A stretch of 64,000 nucleotides of DNA from Anadara kagoshimensis (GCA_021292105.1 CM037874.1:24850583-24914582), one strand, 5' to 3'; numbered from the stretch's first letter, positions 12,647 to 25,303 are shown. The notes: generated by a model not told the origin, from the sequence alone. Made by a program: numbers and translations.

Positions 12647-14768
12647 AAAATTTACAGAGAAATTAAGCGAGGAGAATGATCTCAGTGACTTTGTTTGCCT
12701 AAAATTGCTACCGAATATAGGTTGTTTCTCCTACAGAAAAAATGACTATTTTTTTTACCAATTTGACCACTAAAATTCCAAAACAACAGAAACTACCAAA
12801 TGAAATCTAGTTGTCCTTACCCACAAAATGTTAGAAATTGTCACAAAATAACATCTTTGCGGACGGGATCCTACGTTATTGCAAGCTTGTCATTGAGCAG
12901 TTTACTGAATTTTAGATCTGTTCCAAAATAAAAAGGTAAAAGGTAGGGTTTTTTAATGTGAACGTCCATTGGGGAGGTGAGACCGAGTGCCAAGGAAGAC
13001 TAAGCAAAATGCAACATAATCACTTAATCTCGACATTTACACTGTGAGACAACTGAATCATATAGAAAAGGACTTATTTAACACAAGTGGCTGAAACCAG
13101 GTCAGCTTCATACAGGCTTGCCTAAGCGTTTTTGTTTTGTCTAAGTCCTTTAAAACTATAGAGCCAATTTGATCTAAATCTGGTCTAGTCTTCTAAACTA
13201 TAGAGCCAATTTGATCTAAATTTGGTGTAGTCCTTTAAAACTATAGAGCCTATTTGATCTAAATTTGGTCTAGTCTTCTAAACTATATATATATATATAG
13301 AGCCAATTTGATCTAAATTTGGTCTAGTCCTCTAAAACTATAGAGCCAATTTGATCTAAATTTGGTCTAGAGGGTCACTAGGTGATATAGAATAAAATTT
13401 TACAAATCAACTTTCAGTGACATCCAAAATGACTGCCGTTAACATAAATACCAAAAGTTATTTAAATGAATGGTCGATACAGTTTTATTTATCTACGGGT
13501 TTAATTCAAAAATGTTTTCCCAATTTTTTATTGGCTCTGTATCACCGGAATGTGCAAATAAGGTAGTACATTAAGCTGATTCTTTAAACATGTTCCTATT
13601 TGAGACTAATAGGTCAATTTGAACCAAATTTAGCGTGGAAGGTCACCAGGCAGAGTACATTAAAGTTTGCACAAGTCAGCTTCTATGCTTCTTTTGGCGT
13701 CCAAGATTGCTTTTGTTATTATAAATAGCAAAAAGCGAAAGTTTTCGATATAGCTTCATTTATCAACCGTTTTTATTCATAATAAATATATGAGAAATTC
13801 AGTCATTTAAATTCGTTTTTACATCGCCTGTAAACATCTGTCACCAAAATGAAATTTTCTCTGATTAAACCATAACAATAATCTATAAAACGGATTTATA
13901 TATGGATATTTATATGGAATTGAATTTATTAAACTCGTTGAATAAATGCTGTGCAATCCGCACATAGCGACTCTTGCATAGATATTTATTTATCTCGGTT
14001 AATAAAGTGAATATTATTGTTATTATTCTATGAATATTATATTTTCTGGGAGTTATTCCTCTTTTATAGTAAATTGTGTTATCAGTTTGTATAACTTTGT
14101 TTCTGATACCTACCCTTCCAAATCCATTGAAGGAATTCCCGTCGGTCTTATCGCGGTTGTCCTGTGGACTGACGTTTTAGTTTTTAATAGACGTAGTGAT
14201 TACATAGGCCTGCTGCAAATGTTCAGGGCATTGGAACAAGCATGTGCTTGTTAATGAAATCTTGACCGTTAATTGTAAATAAGCAAAAGATTAAATCCCT
14301 CAATGTTTGGTTTATCTAGGATTCTATTTCCAGTCAAGATCCATAATAAAAAATATTACTAAAGCTGCTTTAATTTTGCAGTACTAGAAAAATGAATAAA
14401 TATAACTCTTCTTGTTAATACTGTGAAATTATCAATTTTCATTATGTCCTTATTTTCGCATATAATCTGACCCACGAATTAACATGTCAGCGAAATATTA
14501 TTTATTACAAATCTCACCTTGAACAAAAACCACAACCGACGAATTTATTACCCCACAAAAAGATATTTTTCTTAAAACCACGAAAATGAAACACCGCGAA
14601 AATAAATCATTTCGCAGTTATAACTGTATCAGGATATATATTTCGATTCGATTCAAATTTAAATATTTACAATCGTAATTTTATGAGAATTGCCACTTCC
14701 AAAATTTTGTTTATACCCCGTAAACCACAAGAACTTGAAAGTTACTTCTAAAGGTAATTACGTGTGTG
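12647..14768. other. Non-coding DNA with a minisatellite
   Basis: 13141-13370 holds about five copies of a 43-46 bp unit built on ACTATAGAGCCAATTTGATC, one copy expanded by an (AT)n run. An imperfect SINE-body fragment lies near 12960-13010. The 74-codon open frame at 14030-14254 is not recognised. Confidence 0.5.
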
Positions 14769-15161
14769 ATATAGCCCAACAACATTGGCCTGTCTGCTTG
14801 ACCTTTCATTAGGAAGATCCATCCAGTACCTAGGTAGTGTTATGATTCACAGTAGATTATAATGTATACCCAAGGCATGTGATTAGTGTTGGCATTCTGT
14901 AGGGGACATAAGCAAGCGTGATTCCTATACGTAAATGCACGCGTCCATAATTAATACAGTCCAACCTGACTTAAAGGCCACCTCTATATAAAGGCCATAA
15001 TTGTATCTTAATTGTTCTTTATCCATATTTTAAACCTCTATATAAAGACCACTTGCCCATAAAGGCTACTTTTACTGGTTCCCTTCGATGGCCTTTATAG
15101 ACAGGTTTGCCTGTTTCTGAATTAAATGTCAAGCGGGTAGGTTAATGTTGTTTGCCTATAC
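14769..15161. mobile_element. MITE, TIR family CAACATTGACCTGTC
   Basis: The left end (about 14771-14815) contains CAACATTGGCCTGTCTGCTT; the inverted form closes the element at about 15128-15161. The same TIR bounds elements at 30956-31446, 32699-32930, 46401-46619 and 48269-48486. Each end begins near TATAG/CTATA, so TA is a possible target site. No coding capacity; superfamily unknown. Confidence 0.5.
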
Positions 15162-15942
15162 AAACATTAGAGGTTTAAAACTATAACTGGTTAATATTTG
15201 TTTTTTATATTGTTTTCTAACGTCTCACTTAAATATCTGCATGGTAAAACATTTTAAATATAAAATTAAAAATCGGGTACTACCTCACATCGAATAACAG
15301 TGTTCTATTTTGCAAACTGTTAAGTTGTTAAGAACGATAGTTATTGATTATTTTTATGTATGATATAAATGTTAAACTAAATAAACATGTAATTCTTACT
15401 AACTTGCTTGATTTTAAAATTTTAATTTTTATAGCATTCTGTGAAATGAATTATTTTCGTGATATCCCAATTTTTGTTGTCTTCGTGACCACACAAGTCC
15501 ACAAATTTACATGTCAGCGAAAAAATATTTATGACGTTATATTAAACGAGCTTATTTTAAAACGATAAGCAGAAAACACGAATTTGTCGGGTTTTTTTTT
15601 CTTAGAACCATGAAAATTGGACACAACGGAAATAAAAAAACTTCACAGTATATTTTTACATATTGAAAATAATGAAAAAATAAATATAAAGATGGTTTTG
15701 AATAACATATAAATGGCGGTTTGTTGGTTCAAGTTGTCATATCACACAAAAAATAAAAGATGTAACCTTGGGGACAATCAATACAACCAAGAACAATGGC
15801 TTATGTAAAAGAAAACGGATAAACACGACTAGAAAAACGACCATATTGGGATCACTGACTATAAAACTGCTAGACTAGCTCTTTATTTTGTAACAAAAAT
15901 GTCAAGTGGTGTGATTAAAATACTCTCAGAGGGTCCCAACCA

Positions 15943-16201
15943 GGCCCCGGTTTCACAATCATTCCTTAACTAAAATTTTCCTTTAACTTAAATTTAGCTA
16001 ATTTTGGCAAGCTTTTTTGGAATTACGAATAAATAGTTTTGTCAAAACTTAATGCAGATGTCATAAGCTTGATGTAATCTTTAAAATGACACCTTGAATG
16101 CCCTAATATCTTTACAATTAACAAAATTATAAAGGTTTTTAATTTGCCACATTTAAGTTAAGGAAAATCTTAAGTTAAGAAATAATTGTGAAACCGGGGC
16201 C
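15943..16201. mobile_element. Harbinger-like MITE, 259 bp
   Basis: GGCCCCGGTTTCACAATCAT at the left end is mirrored at the right end (about 16180-16201). The inverted similarity extends about 50 bp inwards with some mismatches. A second copy of the same length lies at 31018-31275. PIF/Harbinger assignment rests on TIR style only. Confidence 0.6.
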
Positions 16202-16452
16202 TGCACACTTATTTTACATTGATTAATCGATAAATAAGCGCTTAGTGGTTTAAATAAAAAACAAACATACTAATCCATGTCCGAATCACAATTCAGAAGC
16301 AAAGTAAAAACTTTGGAACTGACAAGTTAGGTTAGATATGTCAACTTCCACCAGGGAAGTGAGGCCGGGTGCTCCGGAAGGGTAAGCACCTCCTGTTTAG
16401 CTAGCTACATCCGCCACGTGTGTAATCGAAATTGTGTGAAAGAAACATGGAA

Positions 16453-18739
16453 CTATGAGACGTCAAATATATCCAGGGCAATCCTGGACACAGAGATATC
16501 AAACTTATCAACAATACTGTGATGACGGCCATAAAACTTTTTGAGGGCCTTGATAAGCCTAGGCTTGCAATATCCCTGAGTCAACAATTTATTTGCAAGC
16601 AGCCTACTTCGTTGTACAAAGTCCCCTTAGTGGGAACAAGCTCTACCGTAGCGTATTAATTGGGAAACAAATTCACCATAAGCAGGAGAAGCAGGTATAT
16701 TGCTGCATAAAAAAGGAAAGTTGACAATAGAAAAATTGAAGTCATCACGTTTGTCATAAAGTTTTAAATGTAGCCTTTCATGTGCGTCATAACTCAGGTA
16801 TAAGTCCAAATATGAAGCAGAACTTGAGGAATCAGTCGTGTCTTTTATTTCAAGCTCACTAGGATAGATGACATTTACATAGTCTCCAAAGGATTGTTAA
16901 GAGACAGAACGTCATCTATATATCTGTATGTTGAGTTGAATGATTTGGCGACAGTCTTCTCTCCAGATTTAACAAGGTTCTGCATAAATTCTGCTTCATA
17001 AGAATAAAGAAACAAATCAGCAAGCAATGGTGCACAGTTTGTACCCATTGGTATACCGATTGTTTGCTGAAAAACTATATTACCAAACACAACAAATATG
17101 TTATCTATAAAAAACTTCAACATTTTGTTGATGGTATCTTCAGTATGACAAAATAACCAGAATCCCTGTTCAGCACCAGATATTTGTATCTTGGCTTACC
17201 GTTTTTGTAAAAGAAAGACAAGTGAATAATTTCTTTAAGACGTTCTTTCAATTTAAAATGAGGGATAGTGGTGTATAGTGTAGAAAAATCTAATGTTTTT
17301 TATATTTTTTACATGAGATGAAGTATTAGAAGCAAGATGTTCAAGTAATTCTTTAGAGTTTTTGAGAATCCACATTTGGTTGGTTCGAGATGTAGAATAT
17401 ACTTTTTCTGAATAAGACTGAAAACCATCTTTGACGATTGTCAAAATTTGTGTTAGAGTTACCGATAATGATTTAGAAGTACATTTAGATGAGCCTGCTA
17501 TATATCTTTCCTTGTATGGATTTTTATGGAGTTTAGGAATCCAATACAAGTAAGGAAGATCAAGATCTTCCTCTCTAAGATTGATACCGAAAGACTCGAG
17601 AACTCCCCTATGGTTGGAAAGAACGTCATCTTTGGTAAAATTACTTCTAGTATATGCATGGTTATTTGATATACTATCTAAACCAAGCTCCTTAATAAGA
17701 CATTCAAGGTAGAATCTCTTACAAACGAGAATAATGTTGTTGGAAGCCTTATCAGCTGGGACAACAACATATTTGTTATGAATGTCTGTTAGAATTGCCT
17801 TGATTTCTGGATCCTTGAGTACTGAAGACGGTTTAGTACTCATAGACTCTTTAAGTTTGGCAATCCTAGTTTTAACGAAAGATCTCACAACCTTTATCCA
17901 GTCGGATAAGGTATTAAGCTCAACATCTTCTAATTTAGCCCAACGTCTGGCGTACTCTTCAACAGAATCCATGACAAGTCTGAAATTCTGTCCCCAAGTA
18001 AAATGTTGAACTTCTCTATATTTAGGACCTTTTGAAAGTAAAGATCTTAATTTAGTGTTCTCGATTATATTGAGATCACCAGTTATCACATGTCCAGCTG
18101 GTCCATAAATATAGGGAGAAGACGAGCAAGAGCAGGTAGGTGGAGTAAAATTATGAAAGTTCAAACACTGCAATGTTTGTTTATAATTAAATATTTTAGA
18201 TGCAATAGGTTTATTGTAGGAAACTAGAGGTGGCGAATTAATTTTGAAATAAGCAGGAACTTTAGATTGTACTTGTTTATTTTGAAGAATATTGGAAATG
18301 TGTATAGCATCTATGCCTTTGTTAGCATAGTGTAACTTAAGATATTGGCGTTGACCATCGTTCTCAATATCGTTTTCCCGAGCAGGTTTAAATAATCTGT
18401 TAAAAGCAATATCCATGATGATAGCAGTAAGCTTATATTCTGGTGTATTAGAATCTATAGTAGTTTCAGATATGCATTCTTCTTGTAACTGTCTAAGACG
18501 GGATAGTGGTATAGAGTAGAGTTTAGTTCGGATATGGTGTAATCCGAGAGGTTTCTGCAGGAATTGTAAAAGATTAAGAAAACTAACATCATGGATATTG
18601 GGTTTATGGTAACGCCGATGTCCATGACTTCTATTGTTAAGTGTAGTTTTGTTGAACAAGTGTAAAACATTTACATTGTTACAACCCGGGCTTGAAAGAT
18701 CTCCTATGTTTACAATTTTGTCATTGCATCCATATGGCG
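16453..18739 (-). pseudogene. Penelope-type reverse transcriptase, degraded
   Basis: C-terminal part of the Penelope-like polyprotein. The largest open piece (18739-17253) holds the linker and the early RT region, including YLYWIPKLHKNPYKERYIAG. A shifted frame carries the motif-A-like TLYTTIPH near 17255-17280. The frame at 17123-16875 carries QTIGIPMGTNCAPLLADLF and the catalytic YRYIDD. The thumb and tail continue at 16809-16453 (QLIRYGRAC, KKFYGRHH) across an in-frame stop near 16627. The order and spacing match Penelope RTs. At least three frame breaks or stops rule out an intact product. Confidence 0.8.
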
Positions 18740-18746
18740 AAGCAGT

Positions 18747-18983
18747 GTAACGCCACATAGCGGTGTTGCCGCATAAACGTGTTCCAACACGTCTATGAGG
18801 GGAACTTCGTCGCATAAAAAACCCTTTTATGCGATAAAAAGGCTACCTTCCACCGCATAAAGAGAACGTTTAAAGTGCGATATAATATTCTTCACTATCA
18901 TCACCTAGACTTCCATCATTATTACCACCTTCACTAAAAACACCACCACCATCACTATCATCATCATCATCATCATCATCATC

Positions 18984-19020
<37 letters not shown>

Positions 19021-19050
19021 CCCAAAGAGTGAGGGGTATATAGTAATACC

Positions 19051-19111
<61 letters not shown>

Positions 19112-19431
19112 TCATTTGAAAAAAGTACATCCGATTGAGCTGATACTTGGTCAGTTGATTTATTATGGTGGTGAGTGGTATGGGACTGCTACCACCGCGT
19201 CACCATTAATGTCACCACCACCGTTTTTGTCGAGATATAAACTCTTTTTAAGATTCGATAATATTAGTCCTCTTTATGCGTCAAAAAGGCACCTTTGCGC
19301 CGCATATAAGCAACCTATCTTTATGCGTTAAACGTCGCCGCATAAACGTGGCCGACCTCTTTATGCGTTGAAATTCCCCGCATAGACGTGTTGGGCGCGC
19401 TTATGCGGCAACACCGCTATGTGGCGTAACA
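18747..19431. mobile_element. TIR element with TTTATGCG arrays, inserted in the Penelope element
   Basis: The ends are inverted repeats of about 70 bp (left GTAACGCCACATAGCGGTG; right end its complement with few mismatches). AAGCAGT occurs directly outside both ends (18740-18746 and 19432-19438), a 7- or 8-bp target duplication. Removing the insert and one repeat restores the host reading frame (GTA followed by SPYGCND). The subterminal regions carry many TTTATGCG/CGCATAAA octamers on both strands. The core is (ATC)n, (ATT)n and (GT)n microsatellite. No transposase, so non-autonomous. Confidence 0.75.
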
Positions 19432-19438
19432 AAGCAGT

Positions 19439-20182
19439 ACCTAGTTCTCTTATCCAGTAATTTTCCCGTTGTAATCGGTATGGAGTGCTTAATGTAGGAA
19501 TATTTGTATGGTGATATATTTTTTCCAAAAGTCTGACTTTCATAGATAACACAGAATGGTCCGACTGGTTAAAATGTTGGTAAAGAAACTGATTACCATT
19601 GTTATTGATCTCAAACCGATGTCCATTCATACGTACATTAAGTCTACCTTTGGTTTCACCCACATATATGAGTCCACATAAATTGCACTCTATTCCATAT
19701 ACAACATTGGAAGATTTACAATTCAGATCATCTTGACTTCGTAAAGTGTAATTTTTAGATGTAAGGTTACTGGCAAAATGCGTATCAGTTATTAAAATTT
19801 TACAGGTTTTGCAGTTTTTTGATTTACAAGTTGTAACGATGCAGTAAGTTAAATTGTCATCATAATTAAAAATATCTGAAAGTTTAATTGTTGACTTTTT
19901 TATTTGTTTGAAAGTGTCTTGTGAATCTTTTTAGAAGTAACGATGATCGGAACTGGCAACATATGACGTTTTGATAATATCCTGAAGGATAATCCTAGGA
20001 GCACCAATAATAACTGCTAGTCTAGTGCCCGTAGTGCTAGCGGGATACCTTTTTATAGAGCGAGACGTCTCAGGCTCTCTAATGTCATTTTGTTTGTGCT
20101 GCATATATAATAGATGCGACTGGGCTAATGGTATCATCGGGGAAAATTCCACCAGACATGGTTTAAAATGATTCGCCACCAC
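19439..20182 (-). pseudogene. GIY-YIG endonuclease region of the Penelope element
   Basis: N-terminal part of the polyprotein. 20182-19931 encodes about 83 residues and ends at TAA; the same frame then continues without other stops through a Cys-rich segment (CKSKNCKTC) to VVYGIECNLCGLIYVGETKG and the R...H pattern (RMNGHRFE) of GIY-YIG nucleases. It ends at YWIRELGTA, where the TIR element is inserted. The frame agreement on both sides of the stop supports a single nonsense mutation. Expected role: nicking target DNA for reverse transcription. Start codon uncertain. Confidence 0.7.
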
Positions 20183-22090
20183 TAACCACTAAAAGTATAT
20201 TTTTAGAAGTTATGGTGTAGAAGTATACGGTAGCAAGCTTTGTTGAACCATACATACGAATACGTCATACGTGTGAAAAATTTGTACAATTCTTCATTTT
20301 TCACCCAAAGAATGATTCCTCAAACACGTCTTTGTATATATTCCGATAGTTAATTCCCCGATCTTAACAAAGAAAGGTGATTTAAGCTGCAAATGCGTGA
20401 TGGTTACTGATGTCTTGATATAAGTGAAATATTCTTGACTGGGACGTAAAACCTCATTCAATCAACTAATCAATTAATTTGTGTTGCATTATATCTTTGT
20501 AATGCATTTGTATAATTATAATATAAATTATTCAGCTTATTATTTTTACATGTGGCAAAATTCGTCCGGATACCAATTTGCATGTGTCCGCCATTTTGAA
20601 CTCTGGTGGAATTTAATTCAAACATAACAATGCATAGAGGAATCCTTGCTGTCTAAAAACAGAACATGGACATTTTTCCGAGGGTTACAAAAATGCCTTA
20701 CACCGGGTTGACTATTTTTGTTAGCACTTCCCAATCATCTAAAGAAATTTCAAGGTTCCTGCGAATTTTGAAGTTTTGAAGCGAGAGTCACTTAAAAAAC
20801 GTGTTATTCTTTTTAAAAAAATGTGGCAAAAAATGGATTTTTGCTATCTTGCAGGGAATATCAAACATAAACACATTGACCTATGCTAGTTTCCGAGCAT
20901 TAGAAAGAAGCGCCTTAAACATTTGTTCCGAGTTATGCCAAAATAGGCTTACAAAATTGAAGTAAAAAAGTTCCCGAGACTGTTAAAAAATTGTAATTTT
21001 GAGAAAAATGCCTTTTGCGGATGAGAAAAACACGAGGTTCTCAATTATATTTACGTTAAACAACAAAACAAACAACGGTCTTATAATAAAAAAGTATTCT
21101 TCTCGCAGCAGCACTAGCTTGATCCAGTTTTTAAACTCAGTTTTAATAAGCCGCTTCATTTGAAAATCTCGCGTAAATCAACTTTAACCTGTGAATATTT
21201 ATTGATTTGAAATTAACGCGTTACGTGTCTTTCTAATGAATATTCGGAATCATTTTTGGGTTTGATGTTTTAACTATCACGCTGGATAAAAATTGGGTCG
21301 TTTAAAGCTCTAGATGATGAAAACAAACTCACAACGGCGTACCATGACCTGATTATATGTGTACGCAAACTTGGAGCGCCGAAAGCGCAATCACGCTAGG
21401 GGGTTCAGGGGCATGCTCCCCAAGAAAATTTTGAAATCTATATGCTTCAAAACGGCTTTTCCTGTATTTTGAGACCGATATACCGTGATTACCTTCTCGT
21501 GTTAAATTTTTGATACATTACAAATTTTAAATATGCGGATCCTACTTTTCCTTGGGAGTGGAAGGTTGGGTAACAGGTTTAACCACACATGTTCACTGCG
21601 TTAGTATCATAGAAGTTTTTGGTTTAATAATTTGAAAGATTTTCAGTTTTGAGCTCCGATTACAAATGATAATGCATAATTTATTGAAATCTAAATTAGT
21701 ATTTTTTAATTCGTATTAGTGTTTTATTTAATGTGTGCCTGTTTCTTGCTGTTTGATCTCTATTACTTCCATTCTTAATTTGAATTGTACAACTTAAACA
21801 ATAAGCTTTGTTCCAACTGGAATAAAGTTTATGATTATAAGAGTGTAAACCGATAACGGCCCCATACAAACTAGCCGGAAAATTTGGAAAACACACACAC
21901 ACACTCTCTCTCTCTCTCTCTCTCTCTTAAACATTTCTTTATTTTAAAATAATTTGTGTGACCAGGGCGGTACGCCACTGACTTTAGTATATTGGAAGAT
22001 AGATACATATACCTGACAAAAGCCAAGAACACCTAAAACAGCAAGTTAATAAAACAGTTGAAGGAATGATTGGGCTACCGACTATGTTTC

Positions 22091-22147
<57 letters not shown>

Positions 22148-22670
22148 AAGAAAACATTAAATATATTATGCCCAATATGTTAACTATATACCAATGTTCC
22201 AATAAAACAATAAAAGGCGGGATAATTTCATTTTGCAATTTTTGTATTTCAATAGCTTTTTTTGATTAACTGTAATGCATTTTAATTATGGATTGTTCTT
22301 CATTTTTGTAATTATATAATGATGTATATTATACCATTTGTTGCATTTCACTTATTTTTCCTATTTTTATCTTTAGTTCAATTTCTTCAATAGTTTTTGG
22401 TGATAACAGTGTCTCAGAAGTCAATTTTGGCTGGACATTAATACATTTTATTGTGAATCATTTCTTTCATTTATGTTTGTATTAAAAATGTGTGTTTTTA
22501 TCTGTGACACTATAATAAAATAACTTTATTTTTAATTATTATTATAATAATTATTATTAGTATTTCTAGTAGCAATATTAGTAGTAGTAGCCAAGTGGTT
22601 AATCAAAAGTAAACGGAACTTTGAACTAAACATTAAACCTTTAAGGTTAGTTTCATTGATAAAGTAACCA
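20183..22670. other. Non-coding DNA with SINE tail and simple repeats
   Basis: 20410-20475 is another ATATAAGTGAAATATTCTTG SINE tail. 21363-21480 has a GGAGCGCCGAAAGCGC-like block followed by GGGGTTCAGGGGCATGCTCC, resembling a repeat I recall from marine invertebrates. (AC)n(TC)n lies at 21890-21930 and (TTTA)n at 22087-22145. No gene is seen. Confidence 0.45.
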
Positions 22671-22930
22671 CTGCGGTAGCTCAGTTGATCGAGTGCTAGC
22701 TCCGTAAGTGGGAGGTCGTGGGTTCGATCCCCGGCCGGGTCTGACCCATGACTTGAAAGTGGGTAGCGACTGTTCTTTCGCCAAGCACTCGGCATTACGG
22801 AATGAAAGTCACGGTTCTTTCGGATGGGAACTTAAAATAAACGAGGTCCCGTGTCACGGTAGGCTTGGCACGCTAAAGAACCCTGCTGTATAATGCCATA
22901 AGCGCAACGCACAGGCAAAATTTCTGCACC
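22671..22930 (+). repeat. tRNA-derived SINE with conserved central domain
   Basis: The tRNA-like head has box-A-like GGTAGCTCAGTTGATCGAG and box-B GGTTCGATCCC. The body carries GGCTTGGCACGCTAAAGAAC, a block I recall as conserved among several metazoan SINE families. A long conserved body after a tRNA head is typical of V-/Deu-/Meta-type SINEs. Target duplications were not found by eye. Confidence 0.6.
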
Positions 22931-23647
22931 TTCGCCTTGTTTAGACTCCGAGTCATGTGATATTGGTCATGTGATACTGATGAATCGTACAATTCTGGTA
23001 TTTCACCCATTATTATCAAGAAGTCACATGATTAATAAAATTTAAACAAACATCGGTCTATTTAGATAATTATGTAGCGTCGTCTGAAAGATAAACACCA
23101 CGGGTCATTTACTTGGGGTACAATTGATAGAGTGCTATGCTATGGTGAACCATAAATATCAAACATATGAATACGACACACGTGTGAAAAATGCGTACGG
23201 TTTTCTTGAAGGCACCATGACCTTATGGTCTTCGCTGTCCCAAAGCCTTATGCGCCGGAAACCTCATGACTTAAGGCTTCCATCACCTCAGTTTCTTGAA
23301 GGCACCAATGACCTCATCTTCTTGGCAGCTCCATTGACCTCAGTCTTGACACTTCCATGTCCTCATGCTTCGTTCCAGGAATCGTCACAATCCTATTCAC
23401 CCTAAGACTCAATGAATCCGTGCTCCTGAGGTCTCTATCACCTCTAACTATTGAAGGCACTATGGTATTATGCCCCTGGAGGATCAATCACACCATGCTT
23501 CACAAGAATATATTTTAGAAATTATTGTTGTGGTTTACGGGTATATAAACAATTTATGATAGAATTGCCACTTCCATTTTTTATTATCCGTAAACCACAA
23601 CAAATTGAAACCTGAAACAATTTCAGACTTGACAAGAGGTTGACAAG

Positions 23648-23946
23648 TACGAAAGCTTGTTCGTGCCACTTTGTCATCTGATTTTTTTTTCAAATCGTAG
23701 GTACGATTTTTAAATTCGTAGCTACGATTTTTTTTATAATTCGTAGCTACGACTTTTAAAATCGTATGTACGATTTTTAAATTCGTAGCTACGATTTTTT
23801 ATTCGTACGTACGATTTTTTAATTCGTATGTACGATTTTTAAACTCGTAGGTACGATTTTTAAACTCGTATGTACGAATAAAAAAATCGTACCTACGATT
23901 TGAGAAAAAAAATCATATTACAAAGTGGCACGAACAAGCTTTCGTA
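23648..23946. mobile_element. MITE built of TACG palindromes, 299 bp
   Basis: TACGAAAGCTTGTTCGTGCC at the left end is inverted at the right end; the TIR is about 60 bp with few mismatches. GACAAG flanks both sides (23642-23647, 23947-23952). The matching position in the second tandem copy (about 26172) has a single GACAAG and no insert, an empty site. The interior is about ten small palindromes of the form CGTAnnTACG separated by A/T runs. Superfamily unknown; a 6-bp duplication is unusual. Confidence 0.8.
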
Positions 23947-24124
23947 GACAAGTCATGCTGGTTTACTGAAATATAAAAAATATTCTTTTCAATAAGATTA
24001 CGTAAGAAAGAAAACCAGTGCTTGTAAATTTAGGTAGGTATACATACTCTAAAAATAGACATTTACAGGTAAATGATAGCTACAGTAGTATAACTTCAAG
24101 AACTCTCAAATATCTTGTATAGCA

Positions 24125-24520
24125 AGTATGGCTGTCATTTTGATATAGCATCGATAAAAACCATTGATACGATATATCGATACATTTTTTTGAGTATCGA
24201 TATCAACAAAAATGTCTGCCAGTTCATGGCTAAGGTTAGAGTAGTCAATGACACATAAATTAAACTAGTTGCAAATGTATTTTAATTACAACTATCTCAA
24301 AACAACAGACATACAAAACAGAGCGCATGTAATACAACATGTACCAGAAACATTTGAGATCACATCAGACATGTCAAATATATTGGTGGAAAATAATCTG
24401 TCAGATTCAACAAAAATAAAGTATTTTAATCACTTTCTCGATATATCGAGTGACGACTTATCGATATAATTTACAATCGATAGATCGATATTCAAATTCT
24501 TATCAATGACAGCTTTAATT
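24125..24520. repeat. ATCGAT-rich inverted-repeat segment
   Basis: GGCTGTCATTTTGATA at the left and TATCAATGACAGC at the right are imperfect inverted repeats. Clusters of ATCGAT and TATCGATA lie just inside both ends, a layout seen in some hAT-derived MITEs. No target duplication found. The duplicate is at 26640-27040. Confidence 0.4.
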
Positions 24521-24879
24521 ACAAGTCATTAACCACAAAGCACACATGTAAAAAGCCCAATGGGTTAAATTAAAAAACTATTATTAGATCCTAAAGTGAC
24601 CGACTGGGTGAACATCATAACCTTCCTATTCAATTATTCAAAGTAGTGAAAAGTGTATTTTGTCATAAAAAACTCTGTTGAACATTAATAAACATCAACT
24701 TCAAATAACAGTTTAAGTTCTTAATATATAGGTCTGTTTCGTGTGAAATATATATAGGCAAATTTAACCGACTGTCTATATTTGCATAGTATACCATAGA
24801 TAAACAGCCCGAGGAGGCCAAATTTTAGGATCCGGTAGGAGTGACATTTGTAAGTTAATAAGCATTTTTCTTTTTCTTA

Positions 24880-25085
24880 ATGGTGGCTCAGTAGTGGAGT
24901 GTCAGTCTCGAGAGCGGGAGGTCGTGGGTTAGAAATCTCGTTATTTGATGACAGCTAGAGTATCAACTGGTTCACCCCGTGTCAGTATATGGCGGATTGA
25001 ATGCTTGTCTGCATCGTCTTTTTTCTGTGAGCTAGCTACTACTTAAAGCTGTCCCGATCGAGGTACAGCCAACCAGTTGTCTCGT
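24880..25085 (+). repeat. SINE fragment upstream of C45
   Basis: The head has box-A-like GGTGGCTCAGTAGTGGAGTG and a decayed box B. The body (GGTTCACCCCGTGTCAGTAT, then GTGAGCTAGCTACTACTTAA) is shared with the better preserved element at 35740-36068. Copies at 27390-27700, 42990-43210 and 62330-62550 reflect duplication of the locus. The copy near 27600-27700 contains an extra internal partial duplication. Confidence 0.6.
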
Positions 25086-25303
25086 TAATAATTGAAGCTA
25101 GTCCACTTGTATACAATATAATTTATGTCGTTTCACATATATTCATTTGTCAATGTATTAGTTTTGTTGCTTCATGGAATTCTACGGAGCCCGCGAAGGG
25201 ACATTGAAATAAATAAATGTTCGCGTTTGCACGCAATATTTCGTTTCCACGCAATAGTTTTATGTTCGCAGAATTCTCATTTCTTCTAGAGATTATGCTT
25301 AGC

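Larger units (their letters stand above)
16453..20182 (-). mobile_element. Penelope-like retroelement, Naiad-type domain order, degraded
   Basis: Read from 20182 down to the stop at 16453-16455, the element encodes in order: an N-terminal region, a Cys-rich motif (CKSKNCKTC), a GIY-YIG-like endonuclease, a long linker, and a Penelope-type reverse transcriptase. In canonical Penelope elements the GIY-YIG domain is C-terminal; Naiad/Chlamys-type elements are known for the permuted N-terminal position, so this is placed there by domain order. It is inactive: there is an in-frame TAA at 19931-19933, frameshifts in the RT region, and a 685-bp insertion (18747-19431). Terminal pseudo-LTRs were not identified, so the true ends may lie outside these coordinates. 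Confidence 0.75.

Noticed and set aside
19056-19331. 91-codon frame starting with a Cys-Val repeat
   Set aside because: It is a translation of the (GT)n microsatellite in the core of the inserted TIR element.
22671-22745. Functional tRNA gene
   Set aside because: Boxes A and B are good, but a long SINE body follows directly and no mature tRNA fold with a proper acceptor stem is seen.
8432-23000. Hammerhead ribozymes (CTGATGA cores at about 8432 and 22978), expected near Penelope-like elements
   Set aside because: Neither site has the matching GAAA box and stems in the right positions, and none was found by eye around 16.4-20.2 kb.
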